NCBI GenBank assembly: GCA_020848995.1
Contig: JADLHA010000041.1
Span: 1 to 64,000, forward strand
Reading direction: 5' to 3'
Source of the DNA: Saprospiraceae bacterium
GTDB lineage: Bacteria; Bacteroidota; Bacteroidia; Chitinophagales; Saprospiraceae
DNA: 64,000 nt
Shown piece by piece: positions 32,677-42,648 of this stretch. Both the position numbers and the translations under genes were made by a program. Below the pieces are notes generated by a model. It worked only from the letters and a program-made list of their open reading frames with translations, had not been told where the DNA came from and did not search any database. The first letter of the stretch is position 1. The number at the start of each line of letters is the position of its first letter.

Positions 32677-35600
32677 TTAATTCTCCATCTCTTCAAGCTC
32701 GATTTCGTGGCTGAATTTCCGAAAATCCACGGCAGTGACCGAGGATATGCCCGGTTCTTCCATATAGACCCCGTACAATACATCCACATCGGCCATGGTC
32801 AGTTTGTTGTGGGTGATGAGGATAAATTGGGAGTCGCCCGAAAACTTGCGGACAATGAGGTTGAACTTTTCAATGTTAATGTCGTCGAGCGGGGCATCGA
32901 CCTCGTCAAAAATGCAAAAAGGCGCTGGCTTCAGGAGGTACAGTGAAAAGAGCAGAGCTATGGCCGTAAGGGTCTTCTCGCCTCCTGAGAGTTGAGAGAT
33001 GGATTTGGGACGTTTGCCTTTGGGTTTAGCGATGATGTCGATATCGCATTCGAGGGGATCCGATTCGTCGACGAGTATCAGGTCGCAGTCGTCATCTTCG
33101 GTAAATAAACTTCTGAATACGGCCTGAAAATGAACCCGGACCTGGTTGAATGCCTGCATAAAGCTCGCAGTCGCTGTCGACTCAATTTCCTGAATGGTTT
33201 CCAGCAGGCTGTCCTGTGCCCGGATGATGTCTTCCTTTTGTTCGGTGATCTTATCCAGCCGCGCCTTCATTTCTTCATAGGCTTCCAGCGCCAGTGGGTT
33301 CACTTCGCCGTAGTTGTCTATTCTGGACTTGTAATATTGCGCCTTTTCCTGGAGCTGTTCGAGGTCTGCTTCTTCAGCCTCTTCTTCTGAGACCATCAGG
33401 GTTTCGAGCTCCGCGTGAAACTCAATGCGGGCCTTTTCGTGGGCAGACTGCAGGCGATATTTCCATTCGGCCTTCTGGTCCTTGATCGAGTTGACCTTAG
33501 ATTGGAGTTCGCCCAAATTGCGCTGATGCATTTTGACCTTTGCCTCAAGTTCGGAAATTTCGTTGCGCATCTCGTAATAACCGCGCTCCAACTCCGACAG
33601 ATTCTGCTCCATTTCCTTGCGGCTCTCCAACTTGATGCGTAGGTGTTCGCGTTCCTGTTGCACCTCAACTCCCAATTGTTCGATGGAGAGACTGAGTTCG
33701 CCGATCCGCGTCCGTTCCATTTGCAAGGCCTGACCAGCTTCGGCCATCATGGATTGCTTGGCGTTGAGGTCGCGTTGGCAATTGTCGAAGCGGTTTTGCC
33801 ATTTCAACAACTCGATCTTTGACTGATTGAATGCGTTGGATGCATCCGACAGAGCGGCAGCCGCCCGGTTAAATTCGTCGTCAGAACCAACGAGTTCACC
33901 ACTTAGGCGATTGAGCTTTTCATGAAGCCCGTCGATCTCTGTCCGGCTTTGGGCCAGGCGATCCGATTGTTCAACCATCTGAAGGCCATTTTGGCGGATG
34001 CGTTCCCGCAACTCTTCTTCCTGCTTTTGGAGGTGTTGCTTTTTGGCCTGGGTCTGGGCTGCATGAAGGTTCAGTTCAGCGAGTTGTCGTCTGGCTTCTT
34101 CCACTTCCCGGCTGCGGTCTTCCAGTTCAAGCGATCGCTGTTGATCCCGGAGTGCGGAAAGTTTGCGGTTCATTTCGGCTGCTTCGGAATCAAGCGTTGA
34201 TATCTCCGCTTCCAGTTTTTCGAGATTCTTCTTTCTTCCCAGCTTCTTGCCCTCAAACAGTCCGACAGATCCACCACTGATCATGCGGTTGGCTTTGAGA
34301 ATGGAACCGCTGAGGCTGATCACAGAGACGTCGTCGGGAAACCGGCTGATGTCTTCCAGATGTTGCTCGGCTTCAAATAGGTAGACATTATCCAACAGCG
34401 CAGCAAAAAGTGGACGGTATTTATCAGATACTTCGATCAATGAAATTGCCGGCAAACATCCGGGAATTTCGCGCCGGATTGCGGGTTCCTGCCGGAATTT
34501 ATCAAGAATAAAGAAGTTTGCCTTCCCTTTGGCATTGTTAAAGAGCAGGCGGATTGCCGCAATTGCCTCATCTTCGGTGTTGGCAACGTAATAGTTCAAA
34601 TGGTTTTCCAGGTAGAGCTCAATTGCAGCACGGTACTTTTCCTCTGTATAGATTAAGTCAGACAGAATGGGAATGTCTTTGCGCCAGTTGTGGTGAAGAA
34701 ACTTGACGGACTCCGGGAAGCCTTCCAATTTGTCAACCATGCTCTTTAACAGGTCGTGGGCATTGGTTTTAGCGTCCTTCTGCCGGTTGACGGCCGCAAC
34801 ATCGGCTGTGCACTTTTCCAGCTCGGCCTGTACGGCTTTCAATGCATGCTGCCTCGTTTCTTCATTTTTCAACAAATCCTGCAAAGCAGCTTCTGACTCC
34901 GCAATCATCCCGGTCATTTCCACATCGCGGGCTGCGATCTGTTCCAATTCTCCCGCTCTCGACCGGATTTCATCATCGCAACGGAGCGAATCCAACCTCA
35001 GATTCTCCATTTGATTTTCTGCGATGGCCGCGGTTTTCTCCTGAGCGTGCACCGAGGCTTCCAATTGCTGCTTTTCCTGCTGAAACAGGTCTACTCCCGT
35101 TTTAATCCGGTCGTATTCCTCTTGTTGTGCAAGGAATTGCGATTCCTGTAACTGCAGAAAGGCCTCTGCATGCTGCAGATCGCGGGTACACGTGTCCAAT
35201 TCCTCCGTCAACTGGGCCAGGTCACGTGAAAAACTTTCCAGCTTTTGTTCGAGCAGGGCAATGTTTTGCTGCAAGACCACCTGCTGGCTCCGCTGCATGC
35301 CCGACTGTTGTTCTTTGATCTGGATGCTGCTCTCCAGGGTCCGTATGTCGTCGAGGATTTCATTGACGCGCCGTTGAAAATCTGACAAATTGCGCTCCTG
35401 GTCGAGATGAGTCTTCTTATTGGCTTCGATGGTCGCTTCTACCTGGCGAATGGATCCCTCCTCTTCACCAATGAGCAGCAACTCGGCCTGGATCTGGGAT
35501 TCGATCGACGCCATTTGCTGTTGGAGGGAACGCGCGGTAAGGTATTGCACCAATAAGCCAGCTGCCCGGTATTTCTCCCTGAGTTCATTGAATCGCCTGG

Positions 35601-36234
35601 TGCGCCTGGCTTGCTTTTCCAGCTCAGCGAGGTTGTTGTTGATCTCGAAGAGCAGGTCTTCAATCCGGGCCAGATCTTCACGCGTCGCTTTGAGCTTGTT
35701 GAGTGATTCGCGTTTGCGGACTTTGTATTTGCTGATTCCCGCAGCCTGTTCAAACATCTTGCGGCGGGCACTCTCCTTGTTAGAAAGGAGCTCTTCCACC
35801 ATGTTGAGTGCGATGATCGCATACGAATCGGAACCGATCCCGGTGTCGAGGAATAAACCCGTTATGTCTTTAAGCCGGCAATTGACCCCGTTTAAACGGT
35901 ACTCACTATCCCCGCTGCGGTAGAGCAAACGCTCGATTTCGACGTGATTGTACTCGGTAGGGAGCAGGTTTTTCGTGTTTTCAAACAGCAGCGATACCTG
36001 GGCTACAGGAGCCTCTTTGCGCTTTTTGGTGCCATTGAAAATGACATCCGACATCTGTTCAAGCCTCAATTCGCGGCCCTTTTGTTCACCCAGCACCCAC
36101 CTTATGGCGTCAACGATATTCGATTTTCCCGAACCGTTCGGACCGACGATCCCCGTGATGTTCTCGTTGAAGTGGATAACCGTCTCGTCGGCAAAACTCT
36201 TAAATCCCTTTATGGTGAGTTCCTTTAGTCTCAT
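32677..36234 (-). CDS. smc: Chromosome segregation protein SMC
   Basis: The 1185-residue condensin ATPase has an N-terminal head with Walker A (IVGPNGSGKSNIVDAIRWVL, about 30-49), long coiled coils (about 170-500 and 670-1010), a hinge in the middle (about 510-650; GFPESVKFLHHN, and GSILKANRMISGG), and a C-terminal head with signature LSGGEKTLTAIALLFS and Walker B FCIFDEVDAPLDD. SMC with ScpAB compacts and separates chromosomes. The ATG lies only 5 nt after a TAATTTTG promoter box, suggesting a leaderless message. ScpA and ScpB are not in the window. Confidence 0.97.
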   Translation of the reverse strand: MRLKELTIKGFKSFADETVIHFNENITGIVGPNGSGKSNIVDAIRWVLGEQKGRELRLEQMSDVIFNGTKKRKEAPVAQVSLLFENTKNLLPTEYNHVEIERLLYRSGDSEYRLNGVNCRLKDITGLFLDTGIGSDSYAIIALNMVEELLSNKESARRKMFEQAAGISKYKVRKRESLNKLKATREDLARIEDLLFEINNNLAELEKQARRTRRFNELREKYRAAGLLVQYLTARSLQQQMASIESQIQAELLLIGEEEGSIRQVEATIEANKKTHLDQERNLSDFQRRVNEILDDIRTLESSIQIKEQQSGMQRSQQVVLQQNIALLEQKLESFSRDLAQLTEELDTCTRDLQHAEAFLQLQESQFLAQQEEYDRIKTGVDLFQQEKQQLEASVHAQEKTAAIAENQMENLRLDSLRCDDEIRSRAGELEQIAARDVEMTGMIAESEAALQDLLKNEETRQHALKAVQAELEKCTADVAAVNRQKDAKTNAHDLLKSMVDKLEGFPESVKFLHHNWRKDIPILSDLIYTEEKYRAAIELYLENHLNYYVANTEDEAIAAIRLLFNNAKGKANFFILDKFRQEPAIRREIPGCLPAISLIEVSDKYRPLFAALLDNVYLFEAEQHLEDISRFPDDVSVISLSGSILKANRMISGGSVGLFEGKKLGRKKNLEKLEAEISTLDSEAAEMNRKLSALRDQQRSLELEDRSREVEEARRQLAELNLHAAQTQAKKQHLQKQEEELRERIRQNGLQMVEQSDRLAQSRTEIDGLHEKLNRLSGELVGSDDEFNRAAAALSDASNAFNQSKIELLKWQNRFDNCQRDLNAKQSMMAEAGQALQMERTRIGELSLSIEQLGVEVQQEREHLRIKLESRKEMEQNLSELERGYYEMRNEISELEAKVKMHQRNLGELQSKVNSIKDQKAEWKYRLQSAHEKARIEFHAELETLMVSEEEAEEADLEQLQEKAQYYKSRIDNYGEVNPLALEAYEEMKARLDKITEQKEDIIRAQDSLLETIQEIESTATASFMQAFNQVRVHFQAVFRSLFTEDDDCDLILVDESDPLECDIDIIAKPKGKRPKSISQLSGGEKTLTAIALLFSLYLLKPAPFCIFDEVDAPLDDINIEKFNLIVRKFSGDSQFILITHNKLTMADVDVLYGVYMEEPGISSVTAVDFRKFSHEIELEEMEN

Positions 36235-36238
36235 GCGG

Positions 36239-36246
36239 CAAAATTA
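36239..36246 (-). promoter_or_regulatory. -7 promoter box (TAATTTTG) for smc
   Basis: Exact TAnnTTTG on the minus strand, its last base 5 nt from the smc ATG. Confidence 0.5.
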
Positions 36247-36247
36247 G

Positions 36248-36335
36248 ATTTTTCTTTAATATAAATTATTCATATATATCAACATAAGTCTTGTATAAGC
36301 GACTCATTAACAGTTATATATATATTTTTGCACTA
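36248..36335. other. AT-rich island with plus-strand -7 box
   Basis: The space between MATE exporter and smc is dominated by TATATA tracts. TATTTTTG at 36323-36330 fits a plus-strand -7 box, but no plus-strand gene follows; transcription from it would run antisense into the MATE gene. In such AT-rich DNA the match may be chance. Confidence 0.3.
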
Positions 36336-36389
36336 TCTTCATCGCACTGGATCAAGACATTGGCTTACTGCAGGTAAGAACAAAAAAAA

Positions 36390-37730
36390 TTACAATTTCA
36401 GGAAATTCCAACTGCCGGACTGAAGCACTTTATAGGACAACAGTCCCTGCACAAGCCAGTAGGCAATTTCAGCAGACCACGCAAGGGCCAGGCCATTCAC
36501 GGGGTGTTTTACGGCAAAGTAGGCAAGAGCAAGGTACACCACGCAACCTGCGAATTGAATCTGAAGCCCCTTAAACGTCTCACCCACCCCGCTCAATCCA
36601 TTGAAATACATGGTCGTGACTGAATAGACCAATAGAATGCATAGCATGATGCGGAAGTACGGCGTCGATTCCTCGATGAGACCAGACTCGTGATGGCCCA
36701 GCAAGGGCTCCAGGAAAACCCCAGGGAACAGCAGAAAGGGGATCGACAAGATGGCCGTGGAAGCAAAGGCAATCAGCGATGAATGGTGGACCAGTTTTAA
36801 AACCCGCTTGCTCCTCCCCTTTCCAATTGCGTTGCTTACCAGGGTATTGATGGCTGTCGAATAGCCCCAGCAGGGAATCGCCAGAACGAGGTAGGTTATG
36901 CGCAATAAATTCGAGACTGCAAGAGCCCGCTCTCCCATTTTCTCAATAAAGGAGAAAAACAAAAACCAGGCGGAGATACCAAGCAGGGATTGCAATAAAA
37001 TATTGAAGGAGATGGAATTGATGGTGCGAATCCAGCTAAATTCAATTTTCGGAACCTTCAGCAACTGGAATACCCGCAGCTCTTTGTCGAGGAGCATGTA
37101 AACGACAAAAACGACGAAGGCCACAATTTCAGATATGCCGCTGGCGAGGCCTGCACCGGCGATGCCCATTTCCGGCATACCAAATTTGCCAAACACCAGT
37201 GAGTATCCCAGCCAAATATTGACGCAACATAAAACGAGGGTGTCGATGAGTATGAATTTCGGGCGTCGAATGCCAATGTACAGAGAAACGAGGGCCAGAC
37301 CCACATAAGCAAAAACCAATCCTATGATCCGGTAGTCTAAAAACTGCAAAGACTTGTTGAGAATGATCTCGCTTTGCACAAATACAGACAAAATGGGCCG
37401 GGCTGCAAATTTCAAGGTAAGAAATACGAGAAGACCAAGCGCAAATTCGTAAAAGAGGATGGCGTAGAAATACTTCTTCACAAAATCGTAATTCCGCTCG
37501 CCGAACTTTCGGGCAATGAGTATTTGCCCCCCTTTGCTAAACCCAAAAGCAATGGCTGCAACGATTAGGTAAAATACCGATACAAATCCCGCAGCGGCAA
37601 AATCGTTGACGTCATAATAATACAGAAAAAGACTATCCGTCAACGCGATGATGTTTTGGGCTGCACTGCCAATCATCATGGGTAGCGACAACTTGATCAC
37701 GTTGCGAACGTTATACCAAAACTCGTGCAC
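36390..37730 (-). CDS. MATE family efflux transporter
   Basis: The 446-residue membrane protein has about 12 predicted helices and MATE features: LSLPMMIGSAAQNIIALTDSLFL near the N-terminus (residues 14-36 region), GFSKGGQILIARKFGE after helix 2, and a second half with AIPCWGYSTAINTLVSNAIGKGR. MATE proteins export drugs or metabolites using Na+ or H+ gradients. The start is GTG at 37730, 17 nt after a TATCTTTG box. It is separated from smc by an AT-rich island, so co-transcription is uncertain. Confidence 0.88.
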   Translation of the reverse strand: MHEFWYNVRNVIKLSLPMMIGSAAQNIIALTDSLFLYYYDVNDFAAAGFVSVFYLIVAAIAFGFSKGGQILIARKFGERNYDFVKKYFYAILFYEFALGLLVFLTLKFAARPILSVFVQSEIILNKSLQFLDYRIIGLVFAYVGLALVSLYIGIRRPKFILIDTLVLCCVNIWLGYSLVFGKFGMPEMGIAGAGLASGISEIVAFVVFVVYMLLDKELRVFQLLKVPKIEFSWIRTINSISFNILLQSLLGISAWFLFFSFIEKMGERALAVSNLLRITYLVLAIPCWGYSTAINTLVSNAIGKGRSKRVLKLVHHSSLIAFASTAILSIPFLLFPGVFLEPLLGHHESGLIEESTPYFRIMLCILLVYSVTTMYFNGLSGVGETFKGLQIQFAGCVVYLALAYFAVKHPVNGLALAWSAEIAYWLVQGLLSYKVLQSGSWNFLKL

Positions 37731-37746
37731 GCCTTGCTATTTGTCC

Positions 37747-37754
37747 CAAAGATA
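37747..37754 (-). promoter_or_regulatory. -7 promoter box (TATCTTTG) for MATE gene
   Basis: Exact TAnnTTTG on the minus strand, 17 nt upstream of the GTG start, which it supports. Confidence 0.55.
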
Positions 37755-37908
37755 ATTAGGAATTCCATCGATCATCAAAACGCATCCATTGCAGCCAGGC
37801 TGGTTTAGTGTACTCCGCTGGAAAACGGCAAAGTAAAGTCCAGTCAACGCATAAGACGCACTTCCAAGGGCTTGGACACAGCCCCCGCCTCAGACCGCAG
37901 GGCTGACC

Positions 37909-39150
37909 CTATGCTTCTTTGGTTTTGTGCAAGGTAATGCGGGTAATCTCCGGCCAGATACCTACCCGCCCGCGATAGCCGAGCACGCCAAAACCGCGGT
38001 TGATGTAGAGCGATCGCCCATTTTCTGTATGAAGATCGGACCAGCGCGGGTAGCGGTATTGGATGGGACTCCACTTGAAGCCGGGCAATTCAATTCCCAT
38101 TTGCATGCCGTGCGTGTGTCCGCTCAGCGTTAATTGCACGTTGCCCGGATGATCCTTGACAACCTGTTCCCAATGCGTTGGATCATGAGAAAGCAGCACT
38201 TTGAAATCGGACGGCCCCAGACTCCCCATCGTTCGGTCAAGATCGCCCAATTGCCCAAAGCCCACACCCCAATTCTCCACTCCAAGCAGATGAATTGAAG
38301 AGCCGTTGCATTGGAGGGTCCGTTTGTCATTCAGCAATAAGTCAAAGCCCATGGCGCGATGGTGGTCCAGCAAGCGCTTAAAATTAGCTTCCTCTTCCGC
38401 AGAGCTGGCCCATTCGAAGTAGTGCCCGTAGTCGTGGTTGCCCAAAATGGAATATTTGCCAAACCGGGCGTAGAGCTGGCGAAAGTCGTTTATCCAGCGC
38501 TCGGCTTCTGCTGCCTGGGCGTTGACCAGATCGCCTGTAAACACAAGTAAGTCGCTGTTGAGTTCCTGGATGGTTTGGAACGCTTTCCGGATCGCTTCGG
38601 GACTGTCTATGCTCCCCGCGTGGAAATCGGAAATTTGGGTAATGGTAAATCCTTCAAATTCATCCGGGAGATCCGGGCTGAAGATTTGTTTTCTATGAAC
38701 TTTGAACTGATATCGCCCCCGAATCATGCCATAGGTAAGCGACACCATGGGCAAGGCAGCCAAAACGAGGGCTGTCTGACCAACAAATCGCCTTCGGGAA
38801 GGTAAGAAAGAGGCTTCATCGGTTGATGTGGACATGACCCGGTTGACCAGTCCCTCACCAAAGCGAAAGATGTCTTCTCCAAAAAAGCTCAGCACGAGCA
38901 TGAGCTTGGAGATGCCCGCAATCATCCAAGCATTGGTGACCAGGGAAAGCCACTGTGGCGCACCGGAAGGTTTGCGGAGTTCTTCCGGAAAAATCAACCA
39001 CATCAGGGGAAAACTTGCCGAAAGCAACCAATAAAAGAAGGCGATCCAATTCTGGCCAGATGGGTCGATGACGGCCATTAAGGCCTTCAGACCCTGAAAC
39101 ACGTAAAAATCCAGCACAAAAAGTATGAGTAACAGGACCAGTATGCTCAC
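37909..39150 (-). CDS. Membrane-anchored metallophosphoesterase
   Basis: The 413-residue protein has several N-terminal membrane helices (about 1-25, 35-55, 70-90, plus one near 120-140), then a calcineurin-like phosphoesterase domain: ISDFHAGS, FTGDLVNAQ, ILGNHDYGH, LLSHDPTHW and LSGHTHGMQMG supply all metal ligands. Related YkuE/YaeI-type enzymes act on UDP-2,3-diacylglucosamine-like or phospholipid substrates, but the substrate here is unknown. The start is GTG at 39150. The 178 bp downstream (37731-37908) contains small palindromes (CCAAGGGCTTGG near 37863) without a U-tract. Confidence 0.88.
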   Translation of the reverse strand: MSILVLLLILFVLDFYVFQGLKALMAVIDPSGQNWIAFFYWLLSASFPLMWLIFPEELRKPSGAPQWLSLVTNAWMIAGISKLMLVLSFFGEDIFRFGEGLVNRVMSTSTDEASFLPSRRRFVGQTALVLAALPMVSLTYGMIRGRYQFKVHRKQIFSPDLPDEFEGFTITQISDFHAGSIDSPEAIRKAFQTIQELNSDLLVFTGDLVNAQAAEAERWINDFRQLYARFGKYSILGNHDYGHYFEWASSAEEEANFKRLLDHHRAMGFDLLLNDKRTLQCNGSSIHLLGVENWGVGFGQLGDLDRTMGSLGPSDFKVLLSHDPTHWEQVVKDHPGNVQLTLSGHTHGMQMGIELPGFKWSPIQYRYPRWSDLHTENGRSLYINRGFGVLGYRGRVGIWPEITRITLHKTKEA

Positions 39151-39242
39151 AGAAGCTACAATTTGTTAACGATTTGCAAAGAGATCGCGCTTTCGGCAGA
39201 CAAAAGGCAAATTCCTAAAGCGGGTAACTGTACCTTAACGCT

Positions 39243-39251
39243 TAAATTTTG
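39243..39251 (+). promoter_or_regulatory. Possible -7 box for thioesterase gene
   Basis: TAAATTTTG has one extra base relative to TAnnTTTG and lies about 29 nt upstream of the ATG at 39280. Weak. Confidence 0.3.
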
Positions 39252-39279
39252 CAGATGGTTCACCAATTTTCTTCCGGTT

Positions 39280-39756
39280 ATGGCATCTGAATGGGTTCAG
39301 AAAAAGCGGATCCGTTTTAAAGACTGCGATCCGCTGGGTCATCTTTTCAATACCCGATACCTGGAATATCTGCTCGAGTCGCGTGAAGATATGCTGATGG
39401 AAGTTTACCGTTTCAATTTGTACGAATACATGGTTGAGCGCGGATGTGCCTGGGTCATCGTCCGGCATGAGATCGTCTATGTGGCTGAGGCCATGCGTAA
39501 TGAGTGCGTCATGATGCGTTCAGACCTCATTGACTACGACCTCAAAAAAATCAAGGTTGAATACCAGATGTGGGATGAGCAGCTGACGAAACCCAAGGCC
39601 CTTTTGCATACGACGCTGGTGCACGTCGACCTCTCGACACGCAGGTCTTCTCCCCACCCGTCTGACGTCATGGAGCTTTTCAAAAAAATGCACAAACCTG
39701 GCATGGGTTTCAGCCTGGACGACCGCGTCCGGCAGCTCGCCGCCCCAAACTCATGA
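39280..39756 (+). CDS. Acyl-CoA thioesterase, hot-dog fold
   Basis: The protein of 158 residues from ATG 39280 has the 4-hydroxybenzoyl-CoA thioesterase-like signature RIRFKDCDPLGHLFNTRYLEY, with the catalytic aspartate in DCDPLGH. The helix-strand pattern VRHEIVYVAEAM and LLHTTLVHVDLSTRR follows. Such enzymes hydrolyse acyl- or aryl-CoA. The open frame extends upstream to 39163, but the conserved domain starts just after 39280, so I chose that ATG. It precedes leuS by 48 bp; leuS has its own promoter box, so a functional link is not implied. Confidence 0.85.
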   Translation: MASEWVQKKRIRFKDCDPLGHLFNTRYLEYLLESREDMLMEVYRFNLYEYMVERGCAWVIVRHEIVYVAEAMRNECVMMRSDLIDYDLKKIKVEYQMWDEQLTKPKALLHTTLVHVDLSTRRSSPHPSDVMELFKKMHKPGMGFSLDDRVRQLAAPNS

Positions 39757-39791
39757 TGAAGCAGCCTCCGGCCATCCCTTAGATTAATTCC

Positions 39792-39799
39792 TATTTTTG
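39792..39799 (+). promoter_or_regulatory. -7 promoter box (TATTTTTG) for leuS
   Basis: Exact TAnnTTTG whose last base is 6 nt before the ATG at 39805; predicts a nearly leaderless mRNA. Confidence 0.5.
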
Positions 39800-39804
39800 T
39801 GCTG

Positions 39805-42648
39805 ATGAATCTCGTGGAATACGAACATATTGCCGTAGAACAGGCCTGCAAGCAATTTTGGAATGCTGCGGCTATTTACAAGACGGAAGGCCTTTCTGAC
39901 AAACCTAAGTACTACGTTTTGGACATGTTTCCGTACCCATCGGGAGCCGGATTGCATGTTGGGCATCCCCTGGGCTACATTTCATCCGACATCGTTGCCC
40001 GTAAGCGCCGGATGGAAGGGTACCAGGTTTTACACCCCATGGGGTTCGATGCATTTGGTCTGCCGGCGGAACAGTATGCCATTCAAACCGGCATTCATCC
40101 CTCGGTATCGACCCGTCAGAACATTGATCGGTACCGCGAGCAACTCGTCAACATCGGTTTGTCTTACGATTGGTCAAGAGAAGTCATCACCTGTCAGCCG
40201 GAATATTACCGGTGGACCCAATGGATCTTTCTACAACTTTTCCACCACTATTACGACACGTCTGCGGATCGTGCATTGCCTATTTCCAAGCTCGTTGAAC
40301 AGTTCGAACATGGCGGCAGCACATCCGTCCATGCCAGTTGTTCAGAGACCCTGCAATTCTCGGCAGAAGCCTGGAATGCCATGTCTTTAAAGGAACGCGA
40401 CGACTTGCTGATGAATTACCGCCTGGCTTTTCGCAGGATCTCCCATGTGAACTGGTGTGATGCCCTGGGCACTGTGCTGGCGAATGACGAAATCAAGGAT
40501 GGCGTTTCGGAACGTGGGGGACATCCCGTTGAGAAAAGGCCCATGATGCAGTGGGCGCTCCGGATCACAGCCTATTCGGAAAGACTGCTCCGCGATATGG
40601 AAACATTGGAGTGGTCTGAAGCGCTTAAAACCATGCAGCGCAACTGGATTGGCAAATCAAAGGGCTGCGCCATTTTCTTCGATCTGGAGGAAGGCGGAGA
40701 CAAGCTGGAAGTATACAGCACGCGGCCCGACACCATTTTTGGTGCGAGTTTCCTCGCCCTTGCCCCGGAACATCCCCTGGCCGAGCAATTGTGTGCCGGA
40801 GAGCTGATGGAGTCTTTAATGGAATACCGCAAGCTTGCGAACGTGTCTGCCGATCGAGAGCGCAAAAACGCCAACGGTTTCTTCACCCAAAAGTATGCCC
40901 TTCATCCTTTTACGAACGAGCGTTTACCTGTTTGGATCGCCGAATACGTGCTGATTGAATACGGCACCGGGGCCATCATGGGAGTCCCCGGGCATGACCT
41001 GCGGGATGAAGCCTTTGCTCAAAAGTTTTCGCTGCCCATCCGAAAGGTGATCGATTTTAGCGGCTATCCGGTTACCGACATCGAGCAAAAGACCGGGGTG
41101 TTGGTCAATTCCCAGTTTCTCGATGGCCTTGACGTGTCCGACGCAATCGACAGAGCCATCGGTGAGTTGGAATTGGCGGGCAGAGGTTATGGCAAAACAG
41201 TCTATAAAATGCGTGACGCCAATTTCAGCCGCCAACGCTATTGGGGAGAACCCATCCCGGTCATCTATGATGCCAACGGCTGTTCCATCCCGCTTGACGA
41301 AAGTCAACTGCCGTTGGAACTGCCTCACCTCTCGAACTTAGAGCCCGGAAGCGGAGGAAAATCGCCACTGTCGGCTGCTGCAGAATGGGGTTTGACCCCG
41401 CAGGGACAGCGCGAAACCGATACCATGCCCGGCTACGCGGGTTCCTCCTGGTACTTTTTGCGTTACATGGATCCGCACAACGATCAGTCCTTCGCCTCAA
41501 AGGAAGCGCTGTCGTATTGGCGGGATGTCGATCTGTACATTGGAGGAACAGAACACGCCGTGGGGCACCTCATGTACAGTCGTTTTTGGCATAAGTTTTT
41601 ATTTGACCTGGGCTATGTCCCCACCTCCGAGCCCTTCAGGAAACTGGTAAACCAGGGAATGATCCAGGGGGTGATCGAATCGGTCTTTCTGCTAAAGCAG
41701 GAAGGGACCCCGGCCGTTAACCGCTTTATCTCAGCATCCGTCGCAGACCGCTTCCCAGCAGGGCAACTCGCCAAAATACCAGTTCACCTCGATTTCGTTG
41801 AAGATGCCAATACCCCTGCGGCCCATCTGTCTTTAGCGGGCCTAAAAAAATTCCTTCAGTGGAGGCCCGAGTTTGCAGGCAGTCATTTCCTCAACGAACA
41901 TGCGGAAGGCCACCTCGGGGAACTCCCTCCGGATTTCACCCTGAAGACCCACTCAGAAATTGGCAAGATGTCCAAACGCTATCACAACGTGGTCAACCCC
42001 GACGATGTGATCCGCGAATACGGTGCAGACTGCTTCAGGATGTACGAAATGTTCCTGGGTCCCATCGAGCAGTCAAAGCCCTGGGATACGCATGGCATCG
42101 ACGGTGTAGCCAAGTTTCTAAAAAAGTACTTTGCCTTGTTTTTCAATGAGGAAGGTCATTTTCATCTGGTTGATGAAGAGCCGACGCGGGAGGAACTTCA
42201 AACCCTGCATCAATGCATCAAAAAAGTGAGTCAGGACATCGACTCCCTTAGTCTGAACACCTGCGTGAGCGCATTTATGATCTGCGTCAATGAGCTGCGG
42301 CGCATTCAGTGTTCAAACCGGAGGATCCTTCTGCCGCTGACACGGCTGATGGCCCCGTTTGCACCCTTTATCACCGAACACATCTGGAAATTGAGCGGGC
42401 ATGAAGGCAGCATACATCTCAGCAGCTATCCGAATTGGGACGAAGTCCTCACTGAGCGAACGGAGGTACATTACCCCGTGAGCATCAATGGCAAAAAACG
42501 CTTTGAATGGATCGTAGCGAAATCCCTGGGTGAAGAGGAGCTGCGCTCGGGAGTGCTCGAATTGCCGGAAATCAAAAAATGGTTGGGGGGCGCCGATCCC
42601 AAAAAGATCATCCTCGTTCCCGGGCGGATGATCAACATTGTGGTTTAG
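39805..42648 (+). CDS. leuS: Leucyl-tRNA synthetase
   Basis: The class Ia synthetase of about 947 residues charges tRNA-Leu. It shows the HIGH-type motif HVGHPLGY, the KMSKR loop (EIGKMSKRYHN), a CP1 editing domain (TRPDTIFGASFLAL; GTGAIMGVPGHDLRDEAF, retaining the key aspartates) and the anticodon-binding domain (LLPLTRLMAPFAPFITEHIW). I start at ATG 39805, since an in-frame GTG at 39799 lies within the promoter box. Length is slightly above typical. The last codons overlap the convergent dehydrogenase gene by 4 bp. Confidence 0.97.
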   Translation: MNLVEYEHIAVEQACKQFWNAAAIYKTEGLSDKPKYYVLDMFPYPSGAGLHVGHPLGYISSDIVARKRRMEGYQVLHPMGFDAFGLPAEQYAIQTGIHPSVSTRQNIDRYREQLVNIGLSYDWSREVITCQPEYYRWTQWIFLQLFHHYYDTSADRALPISKLVEQFEHGGSTSVHASCSETLQFSAEAWNAMSLKERDDLLMNYRLAFRRISHVNWCDALGTVLANDEIKDGVSERGGHPVEKRPMMQWALRITAYSERLLRDMETLEWSEALKTMQRNWIGKSKGCAIFFDLEEGGDKLEVYSTRPDTIFGASFLALAPEHPLAEQLCAGELMESLMEYRKLANVSADRERKNANGFFTQKYALHPFTNERLPVWIAEYVLIEYGTGAIMGVPGHDLRDEAFAQKFSLPIRKVIDFSGYPVTDIEQKTGVLVNSQFLDGLDVSDAIDRAIGELELAGRGYGKTVYKMRDANFSRQRYWGEPIPVIYDANGCSIPLDESQLPLELPHLSNLEPGSGGKSPLSAAAEWGLTPQGQRETDTMPGYAGSSWYFLRYMDPHNDQSFASKEALSYWRDVDLYIGGTEHAVGHLMYSRFWHKFLFDLGYVPTSEPFRKLVNQGMIQGVIESVFLLKQEGTPAVNRFISASVADRFPAGQLAKIPVHLDFVEDANTPAAHLSLAGLKKFLQWRPEFAGSHFLNEHAEGHLGELPPDFTLKTHSEIGKMSKRYHNVVNPDDVIREYGADCFRMYEMFLGPIEQSKPWDTHGIDGVAKFLKKYFALFFNEEGHFHLVDEEPTREELQTLHQCIKKVSQDIDSLSLNTCVSAFMICVNELRRIQCSNRRILLPLTRLMAPFAPFITEHIWKLSGHEGSIHLSSYPNWDEVLTERTEVHYPVSINGKKRFEWIVAKSLGEEELRSGVLELPEIKKWLGGADPKKIILVPGRMINIVV

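Noticed and set aside
37860..37905. TGCGTCTTATG/GGAAGTGC resembling the repeat element's inverted end
   Set aside because: Only one end, two or more mismatches and no internal repeat modules nearby.
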